A stretch of 64,000 bases of DNA from the NCBI RefSeq assembly GCF_013359935.1, contig NZ_JABMCB010000178.1:62001-126000 (forward strand), read 5' to 3'. The translations under genes were made by a program, and so were the position numbers. The stretch comes from Paenibacillus xylanilyticus (GTDB taxonomy: Bacteria > Bacillota > Bacilli > Paenibacillales > Paenibacillaceae). Below the pieces are notes generated by a model. The model worked only from the letters and a program-made list of their open reading frames with translations, was not told the origin of the DNA and did not search any database. Positions 36,428 to 46,136 of the stretch are shown here, piece after piece (within the stretch, counting starts at the first letter, position 1; every line of letters starts with the position of its first letter).

Positions 36428-38689
36428 TTATGAAGCGGGAATTACGATTTTCTGTCCAACTTTCAATTGGTGCACATTTGAAATTTTGTTGGTTGTAGCC
36501 AGCTTGCGCCAGTCCACACCATACTTCAACCCGATGCGGTACAGGTTGTCCCCTTTTTTCACCACATACACGACTTTGCCTCCTGCTGGTTTCTCAGGTT
36601 GCGGCACAGGTTTAGGTGTTGGTGCTGGTGTCGGAGCAGGCGTTGGCGTTGGAGCAGGCTCCGTCGTACCCGGTTCCGGAGTTGCTGTCGCTTCTCCAGT
36701 CAGTTTCAAGCCATACTCAGCAAAACCGTCATCATTGGTACCAATGAAAGACATCGCAGGGTTTGCTTCAACCAGCCCTTTGGCATCCGGTGAAGATGCG
36801 AACACCACTTCAAGATCGTTCAGCGCTGCTGCAGTGACACTTGCCGAAGGCTTGATTGGCGCCAAGGACCAGTTGCCATCCGCTGCCGGATTGATCGTTT
36901 TGTTATCACGGATATAGTCAATGATCACTTGGCGATTCTCGTCCGGTGCAGCCAGAACGATACGTTTGCCGTCCGGATTGGCCAGTTTGGACGAGGAAGC
37001 ACGATAGTTGTTCGTCGCCACGATGAACTTTTGCTCCGGATCAATCGGTTTGCCATTAAAGCTCAGATCTTTGATCCGGCTTGCCGATGCATTAACAACG
37101 GTTGCTTTTGCATCATACTTCGCCGGCTGTGTTACATCAATTTGATAGGTTACGCCGTCGATGACATCGAAGTTATACGTTGGGAAATCCATGTTGATCA
37201 GCTGCTGTTGTCCACCCTTGGCCGGGTCGATCTGGTTGAACTGGCCTGCAGACCATTCGAGCCATTCCTTGATTTCGGCGCCGTTAACCAGAACCGCATG
37301 TACCGTATTTGGGTAAACGTACAGATCTGCTACATTCTTGATCGCAATAGTTCCTGCAGGGATGTTGGTGTAATACGAAGCACCTGAACGGCCGCCGGCT
37401 TTAAACGGAGCTCCAGCAGACAATACCGGGATATCTTCATATTCTGTTCCTTGCATATGTTTCTCCACATACCATTTCTGTGCATTTGTCACGATCTGAA
37501 TGGATGGATCATCCTGAACCAATGCGAAGAAACTGTTGATTGGTGCTGTCGTCTCTCCAACCGGGCCACGCACATATTCAAGTGTGCCTTCATGTTCCTC
37601 ATGAACAGCATCGACGATCTCTTGGTCAGCATCAACAAGTGCTTTTTTGTTGGCAGTGTCATAGATTGGACGCGCCTCAACTGCGGAGTCCACCACATTC
37701 CATTTGCCGTCTACCAGTTCCAGATCCAGGTCGATGATCCCGAGGTGGTCACCCCAGAAACCTGGCTCAACGGAAGGAACACCGTTAATAGTACCCTTTT
37801 CAAGATCTACGCCTTTTTTGCCGGCAAAATCAGCACTTGGGAACACTTTGTGGGCATGTCCAAACAAAATGGCGTTAATGCCTTCCACCTGACTCAGGTA
37901 TAACACCGAGTTTTCCATCAGATCCGTTTGAGGAATATCCTCAAAACCGGAGTGGGGAATCGCCACGATAATGTCTGCGCCTTCAGCCTTCATTTGCGGG
38001 ATGAACTTTTTAGCGGTAGCGATAATATCCTTGGCAATGACTTTGCCTTCCAGATTAGCGCTGTCCCACTGCATGATTTGTGGCGGTACAAATCCAATGA
38101 CACCTACCTTGATGGTGTGCTCTTTGCCACTTTCATCCGTTACTTTTTTGTCCAAAATTTCATATGGCGTGAAGTAGTTCTTGTCATTGGTTTCATCGTC
38201 GTCACCGTCATCCACATAGACATTGGCATTAATATAAGGGAAGTTCGCGCCTTCAAGCGTCATGTCCAGGAAATCCAAACCATAGTTAAACTCGTGGTTC
38301 CCGATGTTTCCTGCATCATAATCGAGCAGGTTCATTGCTTTATATACAGGGTGAGTCTCGCCCTTTTGAAGTGGATCGATTTTGGCTACATAGTCTCCAA
38401 GCGGGTTACCCTGAATCAGGTCACCATTGTCGAACAGCAGGCTGTTTTTCGCTTCATCACGCGCTTTTTTGATCAGCGTGGCTGTTTTGGCCAAGCCGTA
38501 CTCATCCGTCTTTTTATCGGAATAGTAGTCATAGTTAATCAGATTGTCATGAATGTCTGTAGTTTCCATGATCCGCAATTTTACCTTGGCAGCATCTGCA
38601 GCCGATACAGGTACCGGAAATACTGCAAGCACGTTTAATGCAACCAAAGCGGCAGTCAGGCTCGATAATACTTTTTTGTTCTTTCTCAA
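36428..38689 (-). CDS. secreted 5'-nucleotidase/2',3'-cyclic phosphodiesterase with LysM domain
   Basis: 753 residues, exported: the signal peptide ends VPVSAADAA. The N-terminal metallophosphatase domain (about 38-350; DIHDN, GNHEFN, GHAHK) and the 5'-nucleotidase C-terminal substrate domain (about 395-600; SAGAPFKAGG, NTVHAVLVNG, YPNTV) match CpdB/YfkN enzymes that release phosphate from extracellular nucleotides. A Pro/Thr linker (about 672-700) leads to a C-terminal LysM domain (YVVKKGDNLYRIGLKYGVDWRKLATTN) that should bind peptidoglycan. The start is TTG at 38689 after GGAGGGG with 5-6 bases of spacing. Its role fits phosphate scavenging, alongside the pst genes of this window. Confidence 0.93.
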   Translation of the reverse strand: MRKNKKVLSSLTAALVALNVLAVFPVPVSAADAAKVKLRIMETTDIHDNLINYDYYSDKKTDEYGLAKTATLIKKARDEAKNSLLFDNGDLIQGNPLGDYVAKIDPLQKGETHPVYKAMNLLDYDAGNIGNHEFNYGLDFLDMTLEGANFPYINANVYVDDGDDDETNDKNYFTPYEILDKKVTDESGKEHTIKVGVIGFVPPQIMQWDSANLEGKVIAKDIIATAKKFIPQMKAEGADIIVAIPHSGFEDIPQTDLMENSVLYLSQVEGINAILFGHAHKVFPSADFAGKKGVDLEKGTINGVPSVEPGFWGDHLGIIDLDLELVDGKWNVVDSAVEARPIYDTANKKALVDADQEIVDAVHEEHEGTLEYVRGPVGETTAPINSFFALVQDDPSIQIVTNAQKWYVEKHMQGTEYEDIPVLSAGAPFKAGGRSGASYYTNIPAGTIAIKNVADLYVYPNTVHAVLVNGAEIKEWLEWSAGQFNQIDPAKGGQQQLINMDFPTYNFDVIDGVTYQIDVTQPAKYDAKATVVNASASRIKDLSFNGKPIDPEQKFIVATNNYRASSSKLANPDGKRIVLAAPDENRQVIIDYIRDNKTINPAADGNWSLAPIKPSASVTAAALNDLEVVFASSPDAKGLVEANPAMSFIGTNDDGFAEYGLKLTGEATATPEPGTTEPAPTPTPAPTPAPTPKPVPQPEKPAGGKVVYVVKKGDNLYRIGLKYGVDWRKLATTNKISNVHQLKVGQKIVIPAS

Positions 38690-39170
38690 AATAACCCCTC
38701 CCGGTTATGTACATTGAATCATGCCCTAGTATGCAAACGAATAGGCGCAGAAATAGGATAGATTTCATGGGTTGTGCGTACTGGAACCCCCGGTCTCTAC
38801 CAGCAGAATTTCAGGTTAGTTTATCTCACATGAACATCTATTCATATCTGTGCGTATCGTTTACATTCCAAATCATAACGCAATGTGAAGCGGTTGAAAA
38901 GCATTATTTTTTACTTTATCCGCACATATGGAGATAACTTTACATAATCATGCGGAATTTCGACATTTTTCTCGCTATTTTTGTTAATATATAGTTTACG
39001 TTTGATGTTAAATACGTATATTACACGCGGCTTACATGTATATCCAATTTCCCTTGTTCTTTTCCATAGAAAAACCGTGAAGCCACTTGGCATCCACGGT
39101 TAATATGTCCTTTTAGATATAGCTGGGCAATCATCCCTTCTACTCCAAAAGGTGCTTTATTGGGATTATG
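38690..39170. other. intergenic region upstream of the nucleotidase gene
   Basis: About 480 bases with a weak PHO-box-like element near 38862-38889 on the minus strand: TTCACA matches, while the next two hexamers at 11-base steps (TTATGA, AATGTA) match poorly. The terminator of the downstream-oriented PNPOx gene lies at 39073-39101. No gene was found. Confidence 0.4.
39073..39101 (-). terminator. terminator of the PNPOx-like gene
   Basis: On the minus strand AACCGTG (39095-39101) and CACGGTT (39073-39079) flank a GCCA...TGGC inner stem and are followed by TTTTC. Confidence 0.72.
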
Positions 39171-39587
39171 TCACTGTTCCCACACCTGATGTTCATGATC
39201 CTTGCCTGTGTATTCAATCCGAACCGGTGTAATATCCAAAATGACATAATTCGGGTCGTTCGGACCGTCAAACCAGGCTTTCAGTTCATCATTCCATACT
39301 TCTTCGCGCAGGTTCTCATTCTTGGTCACTTCACAGGTTCCCTCAATCTCTACCACTTCTTTGGAGCCACCTGCCTCGTAGCCGAGCAAAAGACTTACAT
39401 TCGGGTTGTTCTCAAGCTCCTCCACCTTATGGGTACGGCGGTTCGTCGCCAGATGAATATTCATGCCATCGTTAAAAAGCGCCATATAGCGTGATTTCGG
39501 TTTACCATTTTCCACAGTGGAGAAGCTGCAAAAAGGGTTGTTTTCCAATGCCTTTACAATGTTTTGTTCCAGTTCAGTCTTATTCAT
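39171..39587 (-). CDS. pyridoxamine 5'-phosphate oxidase-like general stress protein
   Basis: 138 residues, cytoplasmic split-barrel flavin-binding fold: FCSFSTVENGKPKSRYMALFNDGMNIHLATNRRTHKVEELENNPNVSLLLGYE. It resembles general stress protein 26 of Bacillus. It probably binds FMN or a related flavin; the reaction is unknown. The ATG at 39585-39587 follows AAGGAG with 8 bases of spacing; the longer frame starting at 39629 has no support. Confidence 0.88.
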   Translation of the reverse strand: MNKTELEQNIVKALENNPFCSFSTVENGKPKSRYMALFNDGMNIHLATNRRTHKVEELENNPNVSLLLGYEAGGSKEVVEIEGTCEVTKNENLREEVWNDELKAWFDGPNDPNYVILDITPVRIEYTGKDHEHQVWEQ

Positions 39588-39990
39588 GGGACATGCTCCT
39601 TCCGGTTTGGGGTTTGTTTTGATGAGCATGTGGGCAATTGTTACGGTTACGGATCGTTCTTCCGATCGCTCTTGTCTCTAAATTTTCTTGATTTGATCTT
39701 TATAAGGTTATAATTCAGAGACAAACGCGACCGCTCACGCTTCTTCAGAATCGATTCCGTCCCCTTCACTACTCCCCAGCTCTTCAAATCTGGGATTGCT
39801 AGGCCAAGTGCATTAAATATGCTTATTAATCACCCGTCTTGTGGGCTTCCTCAGTTCTTCATGTTAGCGCATAACCATCGGCCTGCTTATATAAGTTGTT
39901 GTGACATAAAAGCCTGTACTTATAGTGTACCCACCCCACCTATGGTGAATCCATGAATCTGTTCTTAAACGTGACAATATTGGAAGAATA
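39588..39990. other. gene-free stretch carrying a repeat unit
   Basis: Contains one structured repeat unit (39650-39772) and otherwise no recognisable gene; the region 39780-39990 is AT-rich with no clear ORF or hairpin beyond the repeat. Confidence 0.6.
39650..39772. repeat. structured intergenic repeat, third unit
   Basis: 5' module CGGATCGTTCTTCCGATCGC (39650-39669). Central helix TTGTCTCT-A-AATT (39672-39684) with AATT-C-AGAGACAA (39712-39724). 3' module ACGCGACCGCTCACGCTTCT then TCAGAATCGATTCCGTCCCC (39725-39765). Compared with the unit at 30941-31048, the flanks are conserved while the central helix has a wholly different sequence that still pairs, with one central mismatch in each. 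Confidence 0.8.
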
Positions 39991-40458
39991 CTAGTTCAGA
40001 TCCCCCAGGTAAATCCGTGATGGCAAACGCTTCAGCAGCAATTCGCCAATGGTTTTGGGGTACAGCCGGACTGAAGGCAGATCTTCAAGTGCGATCCACT
40101 CCACCGCGACCTGATGATCATCCGGATTGGAGCCTTCGAACACTGTCGCGCCTGCATCTTTCAGGGTGCATTCGAAATAAAATTCAACCTGGTGGACGTC
40201 TGCGTCCCACTCGGCAAATTCATGATTTTTTCCGATATACTCTCGGATATGCAGCAGCTCTCCTACCGTCACTGCCTGTCCAATCTCTTCCAGACACTCG
40301 CGGGCAACCGCATCCTTGAGTTCTTCACCCTTCTCCTGTCCTCCCCCGGGGAAAACATAGGCTGTACCGTATTGGTCCTCCAGTCGAATCACAAGTAAAC
40401 GTCCGTCATGTATAATGACCGCCTTAGCTGAGTTGCGTATGGGTTTCATCGTGTTCAT
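39991..40458 (-). CDS. Nudix hydrolase
   Basis: 155 residues. Nudix box G-x5-E-x7-R-E-C-L-E-E-I-G is complete (GGQEKGEELKDAVARECLEEIG, given here as a single motif of 22 residues split across GGQEKGEELK and DAVARECLEEIG). The catalytic Glu pair is present, so it should be an active hydrolase of nucleoside diphosphate derivatives. The substrate is not predictable. The ATG follows TAGGAG. It is monocistronic, about 50 bases from the pxpA end on the same strand. Confidence 0.9.
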   Translation of the reverse strand: MNTMKPIRNSAKAVIIHDGRLLVIRLEDQYGTAYVFPGGGQEKGEELKDAVARECLEEIGQAVTVGELLHIREYIGKNHEFAEWDADVHQVEFYFECTLKDAGATVFEGSNPDDHQVAVEWIALEDLPSVRLYPKTIGELLLKRLPSRIYLGDLN

Positions 40459-40510
40459 CTACTCCTATTCATTTCATATGTATTGCTGATAGTCCGCCTC
40501 CGAACCACTC

Positions 40511-41275
40511 TTAAGGCGTTCCTGCAGCAGTGAGGATCATCCCTTCAGCTTCAAGTCGAATGCGGATCTCCCTCGCAAAAAAAAGGGCATGCTCCCCATC
40601 ACCATGTATACATATGGTCTCAGCCTTTAGGGGAACCTGTGCGCCTTCCGTGGAAACAACGATTCCTTCCCTCACCATACGCAGAACTTGGGCCAGCGCC
40701 AGTTCGGTCTGCTGAATAACTGCCCCGGCTTGACTGCGAGGTGTCAGTTTCCCATCCGAACCATAAGTACGATCTGCAAACACTTCGCTCACACTGCGCA
40801 AACCGATGCGATCCGCTGCCTGTATGAGCTGGCTGCCTGCTAGACCATATAAGTACAGTTCAGGCCGCACGTTGTAAACAGCCCGGGCAATAGCCTCAGC
40901 AAGCACCATATTCTCTGCAGCCATATTGTACAAAGCGCCATGTGGTTTTACATGATGCATACAACCACCGTATGATCGGACAAAGGCATCAAGCGCGCCA
41001 ATTTGGTATACCACCATGTCATAGGCTTCCTGTGGTGTAATTTCCATACGTCTCCTGCCAAATCCCTGCAAATCCGGCAATCCGGGGTGGGCTCCAATTG
41101 CAACCTGATGTTCCAAGGCCCGCTCCACGGTTGATCGCATGGTCGCCGGATCCCCCGCATGGTATCCGCAAGCGATATTGGCGGAAGTAATCAGCGGCAG
41201 TACCGCTTCATCCCACTGCATTCGATATACACCATAACTTTCGCCCAGATCACAATTGATATCCACCGTCTTCAT
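40511..41275 (-). CDS. pxpA: 5-oxoprolinase subunit A (LamB/YcsF family)
   Basis: 254 residues. With PxpB and PxpC it hydrolyses 5-oxo-L-proline (pyroglutamate) to glutamate using ATP. The family hallmarks [69 protein letters not shown] and CIHGD are present. The pxpC stop and pxpA ATG overlap by one base (TAATG). GGGGGA lies 7 bases upstream. Confidence 0.95.
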   Translation of the reverse strand: MKTVDINCDLGESYGVYRMQWDEAVLPLITSANIACGYHAGDPATMRSTVERALEHQVAIGAHPGLPDLQGFGRRRMEITPQEAYDMVVYQIGALDAFVRSYGGCMHHVKPHGALYNMAAENMVLAEAIARAVYNVRPELYLYGLAGSQLIQAADRIGLRSVSEVFADRTYGSDGKLTPRSQAGAVIQQTELALAQVLRMVREGIVVSTEGAQVPLKAETICIHGDGEHALFFAREIRIRLEAEGMILTAAGTP

Positions 41276-42300
41276 TAATGGTCCCCCGTTTCAATCAATC
41301 TTCTGCGGATAAATGCTGCACTCAACTGTAATTCCCGTTCCTGGTGAAGGAACAATTGCTGCGCTTTTTCATGTGTAATTGGCTGAAAAGCTACCCGTAT
41401 CCCTGGCCTCGCCTGGGCCAATACGGGCAAATCCACCCGGGCCACCTGAGCAATGACAGGATACCCTCCAATGGTTTGATGATCTGCCATTAATATGATA
41501 GGCTGACCATCTGCAGGCACCTGTACTGTGCCGTAAGTAACGGCTTCCGATAACCGGCTCAGGGGTTGTTCAAGCTCTAGCCTCGCGCCTTCCAATCGGT
41601 AACCCATCCGATCCGACTGGGGACCAATGACATATCGCCCCTTATAAAATTGCTCCAGACTAGCCCCGGAAAACCTGGAGTCATCCATGCCTGGCATAAC
41701 ACGGATCACAGGCTCAGCCTGATATGAGGGCCATTCCCTGCTTGATAGAAACCACGCAGCTGCCTTCATTGGTAATTTTTCCATCTTGGCCTGTCTCAGC
41801 AATTGATTGAGCATGGCTTGCGCTTCGGGAGAGGCCTCTCCCGTTGGCAACATATCTCCTGCACGCAAGGCACGGCCGTCCAACCCACCCATACCTGTTT
41901 TGAGATCCGTACTTCGACTTCCCATAATCTCAGGCACCACAATCCCCCCGGCAATCGCCAGATATGCCCTTAATCCAGATCGGCACTTTCCTAATTTCAA
42001 TACACTCCCAGCCATTAGCGCGACCGGACGCCAGAGCGGAACCGGCTGGCCATCTACAGATGCCGACAAGTCCGCTCCACATAAGGCGATCAGCTGATTC
42101 TCTTGAAATCGAAGCTCAGGTCCCGTCATGGTCATTTCCAGCACGGCTGCACTACGGCAATTATTAACCAGCATATTGGCCGCTCTGGCGGCAAATGTGT
42201 CCATGACCCCGCCGGGATGAACTCCATGCCGTCGATACCCGTATCTTCCTTCATCCTGAACCGTGGACATCAACCCTGGGCGAATGACTTCAATCCTCAT
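41275..42300 (-). CDS. pxpC: 5-oxoprolinase subunit C (biotin-dependent carboxyltransferase-like)
   Basis: About 341 residues. Typical start [42 protein letters not shown] and motifs [14 protein letters not shown] ([14 protein letters not shown]), [18 protein letters not shown] ([26 protein letters not shown]) and [10 protein letters not shown]. The ATG at 42300 overlaps the pxpB stop by 4 bases (ATGA), with GGAG upstream; a further in-frame ATG at 42318 has less support. PxpB and PxpC form the carboxylase-like half and PxpA the hydrolase half. Confidence 0.94.
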   Translation of the reverse strand: MRIEVIRPGLMSTVQDEGRYGYRRHGVHPGGVMDTFAARAANMLVNNCRSAAVLEMTMTGPELRFQENQLIALCGADLSASVDGQPVPLWRPVALMAGSVLKLGKCRSGLRAYLAIAGGIVVPEIMGSRSTDLKTGMGGLDGRALRAGDMLPTGEASPEAQAMLNQLLRQAKMEKLPMKAAAWFLSSREWPSYQAEPVIRVMPGMDDSRFSGASLEQFYKGRYVIGPQSDRMGYRLEGARLELEQPLSRLSEAVTYGTVQVPADGQPIILMADHQTIGGYPVIAQVARVDLPVLAQARPGIRVAFQPITHEKAQQLFLHQERELQLSAAFIRRRLIETGDH

Positions 42301-43055
42301 CCTTCGCTCTCCTTCCATTCCTTATAATCCTGCTCGGTAATCGGTTCAAAACGAACCCGATCACCTGCCTGGAGCAGGCTTGGCGGATCATGTTCGGGGC
42401 GAAACAGCGTCAGAGGCGTTCGTCCAATACATTGCCATCCACCCGGAGTGGCTACTGGATATATTCCCGTTTGCTCGCCGCCGATGCCTACGGTTCCAGC
42501 CTCCACCCGCAGCCTTGGAGTTGCCCTTCGGGGTGTAGCAATCCGTTTAGATAAACCGCCAAGATAGGGAAATCCCGGTGCAAATCCGATCATGTGAACC
42601 AGGTAATCCCCCGATGTATGGATGGCAATGACTTCATCTGACGTCAACCCATGTTCTTCTGCAACATGCTTCAAGTCAGGCCCAAATTCACCACCGTAGC
42701 AAACTGGAATCACAACGGTTCTGGCGTGATCATGTACCGATTCTTCCAGCATGTTTAACCGGGCTAATAACATAGTGCACACATCTTGATAAGGGGAAGA
42801 TATTCTTGCTCCTTTTCCTGCCGTTGATACAGCAGTCGATGCAATAATGAGAGGATCATAGAACAGTGCGACTGATGCAAACGATGGCACCAACTCGAGC
42901 ATGCCCGGAAAAGGATTTTGTTCCAGTAAAGTACAGACCGAGATCACTCTGCGATGAACCTCATCCGATATGGTTTCTCCACACCGAATCATCACTCCAG
43001 CCTCACCCAGTGGAGACAGCATCTTTTCTGTCCACGAATACTTGGTTTTGCTCAT
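42297..43055 (-). CDS. pxpB: 5-oxoprolinase subunit B (KipI/allophanate hydrolase-like)
   Basis: 252 residues. Cyclophilin-like fold family marks: VEVSYDGE-like, IPVCYGGEFGPDL, HTSGDYLVHMIGFAPGFPYLGGLSKRIATPRRATPRLRVEAGTVGIGGEQTGIYPVATPGGWQCIGRTP. This last stretch is diagnostic for PxpB/KipI and its length is normal. The ATG follows GGGGGGAG. First gene of pxpB-pxpC-pxpA. In B. subtilis the homologue KipI is also known as an inhibitor of the sporulation kinase KinA; whether that holds here is unknown. Confidence 0.95.
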   Translation of the reverse strand: MSKTKYSWTEKMLSPLGEAGVMIRCGETISDEVHRRVISVCTLLEQNPFPGMLELVPSFASVALFYDPLIIASTAVSTAGKGARISSPYQDVCTMLLARLNMLEESVHDHARTVVIPVCYGGEFGPDLKHVAEEHGLTSDEVIAIHTSGDYLVHMIGFAPGFPYLGGLSKRIATPRRATPRLRVEAGTVGIGGEQTGIYPVATPGGWQCIGRTPLTLFRPEHDPPSLLQAGDRVRFEPITEQDYKEWKESEG

Positions 43056-43087
43056 GTCATCTCCCCCCTTGCCGGCAAGTTTAGGAA

Positions 43088-43927
43088 TTAATGTTCACTC
43101 TTTTCCAAAACATTTAGGACAAGCTCGCGGACAGTCGGAAATGGATCCATTTCTTCTCTTCGTATAGCCAGATAAAGAGTCTGAAGAAAGACACGTACAT
43201 TCATTCTCATTAGACTATTCACCACATAAGTTCTTTCCTGAGTCTGATCTGCTGCCTGACCCAGCAAATCGACCCAAGAGGCAATATCGTGTCTATTGAG
43301 CTGATTACGCCTGAGAATAGTCACGACTGCATAGGCAATGCGCTGATCCTCATCATGAATGTATACTGTGCCAGATTCCATTATTTTCACAGCAAGCGAG
43401 TCCAGTAGGTCTAACAAAGCTGCTGCATCCAAATAAGGTGACTGTGCAAGGTCTTCCACCGCATCGGATGCATGAGCAGGAGTATGCGTCCAGCCCTTAC
43501 CTTCGACATACCCACGAACATCCTTTTCACTCTTCAGATATGTTGTCAAACGGTAATGAATAGCCTCGATGTCTTTATTGGTCAGAAAGGGCTCCTTGCG
43601 GTCTGCATTTAAGATCGGAGGCAACAACAGCACGGAAAATGCCCGGGTAAATACGCTGTCCGTTCCCTGTTCACCTACTCCGTAGAAAAGATGCTGATCA
43701 TCCATTGCCTTATATAACAACAGACGAAGTTGTTCTTTTGAAAATATCCCTTGTCCGATCCAGGTTGCAAACGTAACATAGATGAGCTCATCTCGCAGAA
43801 CCGGATCTGTACTGCCAATATGCTCCATCATATGTAGTGCCAGTTCGTATGGTTGCTCTATCGCGTCTACGGATAAATTGGTTGAGTGAATAATTAGTAA
43901 TTGTTCTTTGAGTGAAGTTGCATCCAT
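43088..43927 (-). CDS. DUF2785 domain protein
   Basis: 279 residues, all alpha-helical, no signal or membrane segment. Matches the DUF2785 family by length and by patterns such as DELIYVTFATWIGQGIFSKEQLRLLL and AFSVLLLPPILNADRKEPFL near the centre. Function unknown in this family. It directly follows the histidine phosphatase gene (ATG at 43927, preceding stop at 43928-43930) and precedes pxpB by 32 bases, so the block may be cotranscribed. Confidence 0.75.
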   Translation of the reverse strand: MDATSLKEQLLIIHSTNLSVDAIEQPYELALHMMEHIGSTDPVLRDELIYVTFATWIGQGIFSKEQLRLLLYKAMDDQHLFYGVGEQGTDSVFTRAFSVLLLPPILNADRKEPFLTNKDIEAIHYRLTTYLKSEKDVRGYVEGKGWTHTPAHASDAVEDLAQSPYLDAAALLDLLDSLAVKIMESGTVYIHDEDQRIAYAVVTILRRNQLNRHDIASWVDLLGQAADQTQERTYVVNSLMRMNVRVFLQTLYLAIRREEMDPFPTVRELVLNVLEKSEH

Positions 43928-44521
43928 CTATAAGGAATTCTCCGAACGATTTAGATGCACACTGCAATTGTACAGTTCACATGCCCAAGCTCCGGCTTTC
44001 TTTTCAATCCGGGTAATTGAAGTGTTGGACAACTTGGTACTAATATCGAGGGCAGGGACCAAGCCTCTGAGGGTATTCCGCAGAATCGCCCCATGACTGA
44101 CTACAATCACTTTGCCATCAGGGTGCGCCTTACAAATATCCTCGATCGCTGCACTTCCGCGCACAGTTCCAGCCTCTGCAGCCTCCCGTCCCAGCTCAAG
44201 GCTGCTCCAGTCCGCGCCCCATTTGGCTATACGCTCTGCTTCCGTTGTTCCTTCCACTTGTCCACCGCCCATCTCACGTAACCTTGAGTCCAGGTGAATC
44301 TCGTTAATCCCCAGCCGCTGTCCAATGATCCTTGCCGTCTCACTTGCACGCTCCAAGTCACTCGCATATATCGCATCCCACGACTCTGTACTCAGCCTTT
44401 CAGCAAGCAAAACGGCCTGTTCTCTTCCTTCCTGATCCAGAGGATTGTCCGTCTGTCCCTGAGACCGCTTTTCCTTATTCCACGCTGTGCTTCCGTGACG
44501 TATTAATGCAAACTGTGTCAT
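43928..44521 (-). CDS. histidine phosphatase family protein (phosphoglycerate mutase-like)
   Basis: 197 residues. The catalytic RHG motif is ALIRHGSTAWN with the second half (SQGQTDNPLDQEGREQA), the proton donor in EMGGGQVEG, and the C-terminal VSHGAILRN. This is the fold of cofactor-dependent phosphoglycerate mutases, alpha-ribazole phosphatases and fructose-2,6-bisphosphatases; the true substrate cannot be fixed. The ATG at 44521 follows GAGG; the longer GTG start is unsupported. Confidence 0.88.
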   Translation of the reverse strand: MTQFALIRHGSTAWNKEKRSQGQTDNPLDQEGREQAVLLAERLSTESWDAIYASDLERASETARIIGQRLGINEIHLDSRLREMGGGQVEGTTEAERIAKWGADWSSLELGREAAEAGTVRGSAAIEDICKAHPDGKVIVVSHGAILRNTLRGLVPALDISTKLSNTSITRIEKKAGAWACELYNCSVHLNRSENSL

Positions 44522-44570
44522 AATGTTCCTCACTTTGTTCTGTAATAGGCGTTTAATTCATGTTTATCGA

Positions 44571-45143
44571 TCAATCCTTGTCTAACTCATCCTCGGTAAA
44601 ATGCCTGCGCGCTTTCGGCATGGCAAATTTGCCGCCATTGTATACTGCGGATCCATTCCTTGGAATGGAAAGGCTGTTCCACGGTGTTTCTTTGAGCATT
44701 TTGGCCGCGTAGATGATCTGCCCCACATGGTATGGATAATGCGCCAATTGCCGTGTTATGGCCTCCATGAGGGTATGTCCTTCGTTGCGGATGTATATGA
44801 TATGTGAGAGTTGTTCCGGTGTAAAAGAACGAATGGCATTCAGCAAACAATTCCAGCCTTCTTCCCATTTGTCCAGCAGTTCTTCACGGGTGGAGATGTC
44901 ATTCACGAATTCGGCATCACGCTCCCGCCATGACTTTTCTCCATCCGTTGTGAGCACGTCCGTCCAACGGGATAACATATTGCCCCACAAATGCTTCACA
45001 ATGACCGCAATGCTGTTGGCATCTTCATGCCATGCCTCAAATAATTGCTCGGTCTCAAGCTGTTCCATTGCCTTTTCCCCGAGCTGTTTATAGTATTGAA
45101 ATTGCTTCTCGGCTGTCTCCAGAAATGCCTGGTTCATATTCAT
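44571..45143 (-). CDS. DUF1572 (DinB-like) protein
   Basis: About 190 residues, four-helix-bundle DinB/YfiT superfamily. The three metal-binding-type histidines are likely H in VKHLWGNM, H in THQLAHYP-like (RQLAHYPYHVGQI) and the following H. It resembles B. subtilis YkkA (DUF1572). The start is ATG at 45143; a long upstream extension in the same frame overlaps the next gene and is not accepted. Function unknown; many relatives bind thiol or metal cofactors. Confidence 0.8.
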   Translation of the reverse strand: MNMNQAFLETAEKQFQYYKQLGEKAMEQLETEQLFEAWHEDANSIAVIVKHLWGNMLSRWTDVLTTDGEKSWRERDAEFVNDISTREELLDKWEEGWNCLLNAIRSFTPEQLSHIIYIRNEGHTLMEAITRQLAHYPYHVGQIIYAAKMLKETPWNSLSIPRNGSAVYNGGKFAMPKARRHFTEDELDKD

Positions 45144-45195
45144 ATCCAATATGCCAACACCTTTCTGTATCAATGATCGCGTTTCAGGGATTGCA

Positions 45196-45525
45196 TTACT
45201 CCGGAAAAGAAAGTACTCCCTCTTTATTGGGCTCAAAAGGAATAACCTTCTGCACCGCATCCAGATTAAGCTCTCCATAAATATGAGGGAACAGTTCATT
45301 CAATTCATACAGGTCTTCATATACAAGTTCAGGCTTCAATGCTTTCTCATCAATACCGAGCAATAGCAGATCCGTTCGCCCGGCGTAGTATTGTGCGGCT
45401 ACCCATGGAATTTGCTCCTTGGTGGAACAATGAATGAATCCATCCGTCTTCAGGCTGTCTGGTGCGTACACGTTCTCCTTGGATACCTGCTCCCATACCG
45501 ACCGGGAAATAATACTGTAGATCAT
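45196..45525 (-). CDS. DUF952 domain protein
   Basis: 109 residues, compact. Sequence YSIISRSVWEQV, GFIHCSTKEQIPWVAAQYYAGRTDLLLLGIDE, and LYELNELFPHIYGELNLDAVQKVIPFEPNKEG match DUF952. A small alpha/beta fold with a His-Cys site typical of the family. Function unknown. AAGGAGG precedes the ATG. Confidence 0.88.
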   Translation of the reverse strand: MIYSIISRSVWEQVSKENVYAPDSLKTDGFIHCSTKEQIPWVAAQYYAGRTDLLLLGIDEKALKPELVYEDLYELNELFPHIYGELNLDAVQKVIPFEPNKEGVLSFPE

Positions 45526-45577
45526 TGTTCCGCCTCCTTATTATTTCTTCTATGTACTCTGTGCATCATTGAACGTA

Positions 45578-46135
45578 TTATAGATCATCCCGGATACGGG
45601 AGTACAATTTCTGATCCGTGAACACACCTTTAATCTTCAATTGTTTGCGAAGCAAGCCTTCATATGACATGCCCAGTTTCTCCATAACCCGTGCTGATCC
45701 AATATTGCCTGCGTTGCACCTGCCTTCCAGCCGGTTGCAGTCCAATTCCTGAAAACAATAATTGACGATGGGCTGCATCGCTTCCGCAGCAATCCCTTTG
45801 TTCCAGTGGGCGCTGGCAATGGCATATCCCAGATCAGCACTCTGCATCAATTCATTAAAATGAAAAATTCCTCCTCGACCTATCAGGCGCCCGTTATCTT
45901 TCAGAACAAATCCCCACAGATATACGAACTTCTTCTCATAATTGTCCAGTGCCCGTTGAATGTATTGAACAGACTCATCCACCGTCTCATGACAGTTCCA
46001 CAGACTTTGTGCACTCACTCTTGGATCGGAGGCAAATGCAAAGTAATCCTGTGTATCCTCCAGCGTAAGACGTCTCAGCCTCAATCTCTCGGTTTCGAAT
46101 TCTGGTGACTCGGCAAACAGCTTTTCGATATTCAT
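45578..46135 (-). CDS. GNAT-family N-acetyltransferase
   Basis: 185 residues. N-terminal ERLRLRRLTLEDTQDYFAFASDPRVS and the acetyl-CoA loop LGYAIASAHWNKGIAAEAMQPIVNYCFQELDCNRLEGRCNAGNIGSARVMEKLGM match RimJ/RimL-type acetyltransferases. It could acetylate a ribosomal protein, a small metabolite or an aminoglycoside; not resolvable. GGAGG precedes the ATG. Two bases separate it from the DUF2809 gene stop. Confidence 0.9.
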   Translation of the reverse strand: MNIEKLFAESPEFETERLRLRRLTLEDTQDYFAFASDPRVSAQSLWNCHETVDESVQYIQRALDNYEKKFVYLWGFVLKDNGRLIGRGGIFHFNELMQSADLGYAIASAHWNKGIAAEAMQPIVNYCFQELDCNRLEGRCNAGNIGSARVMEKLGMSYEGLLRKQLKIKGVFTDQKLYSRIRDDL

Positions 46136-46136
46136 A

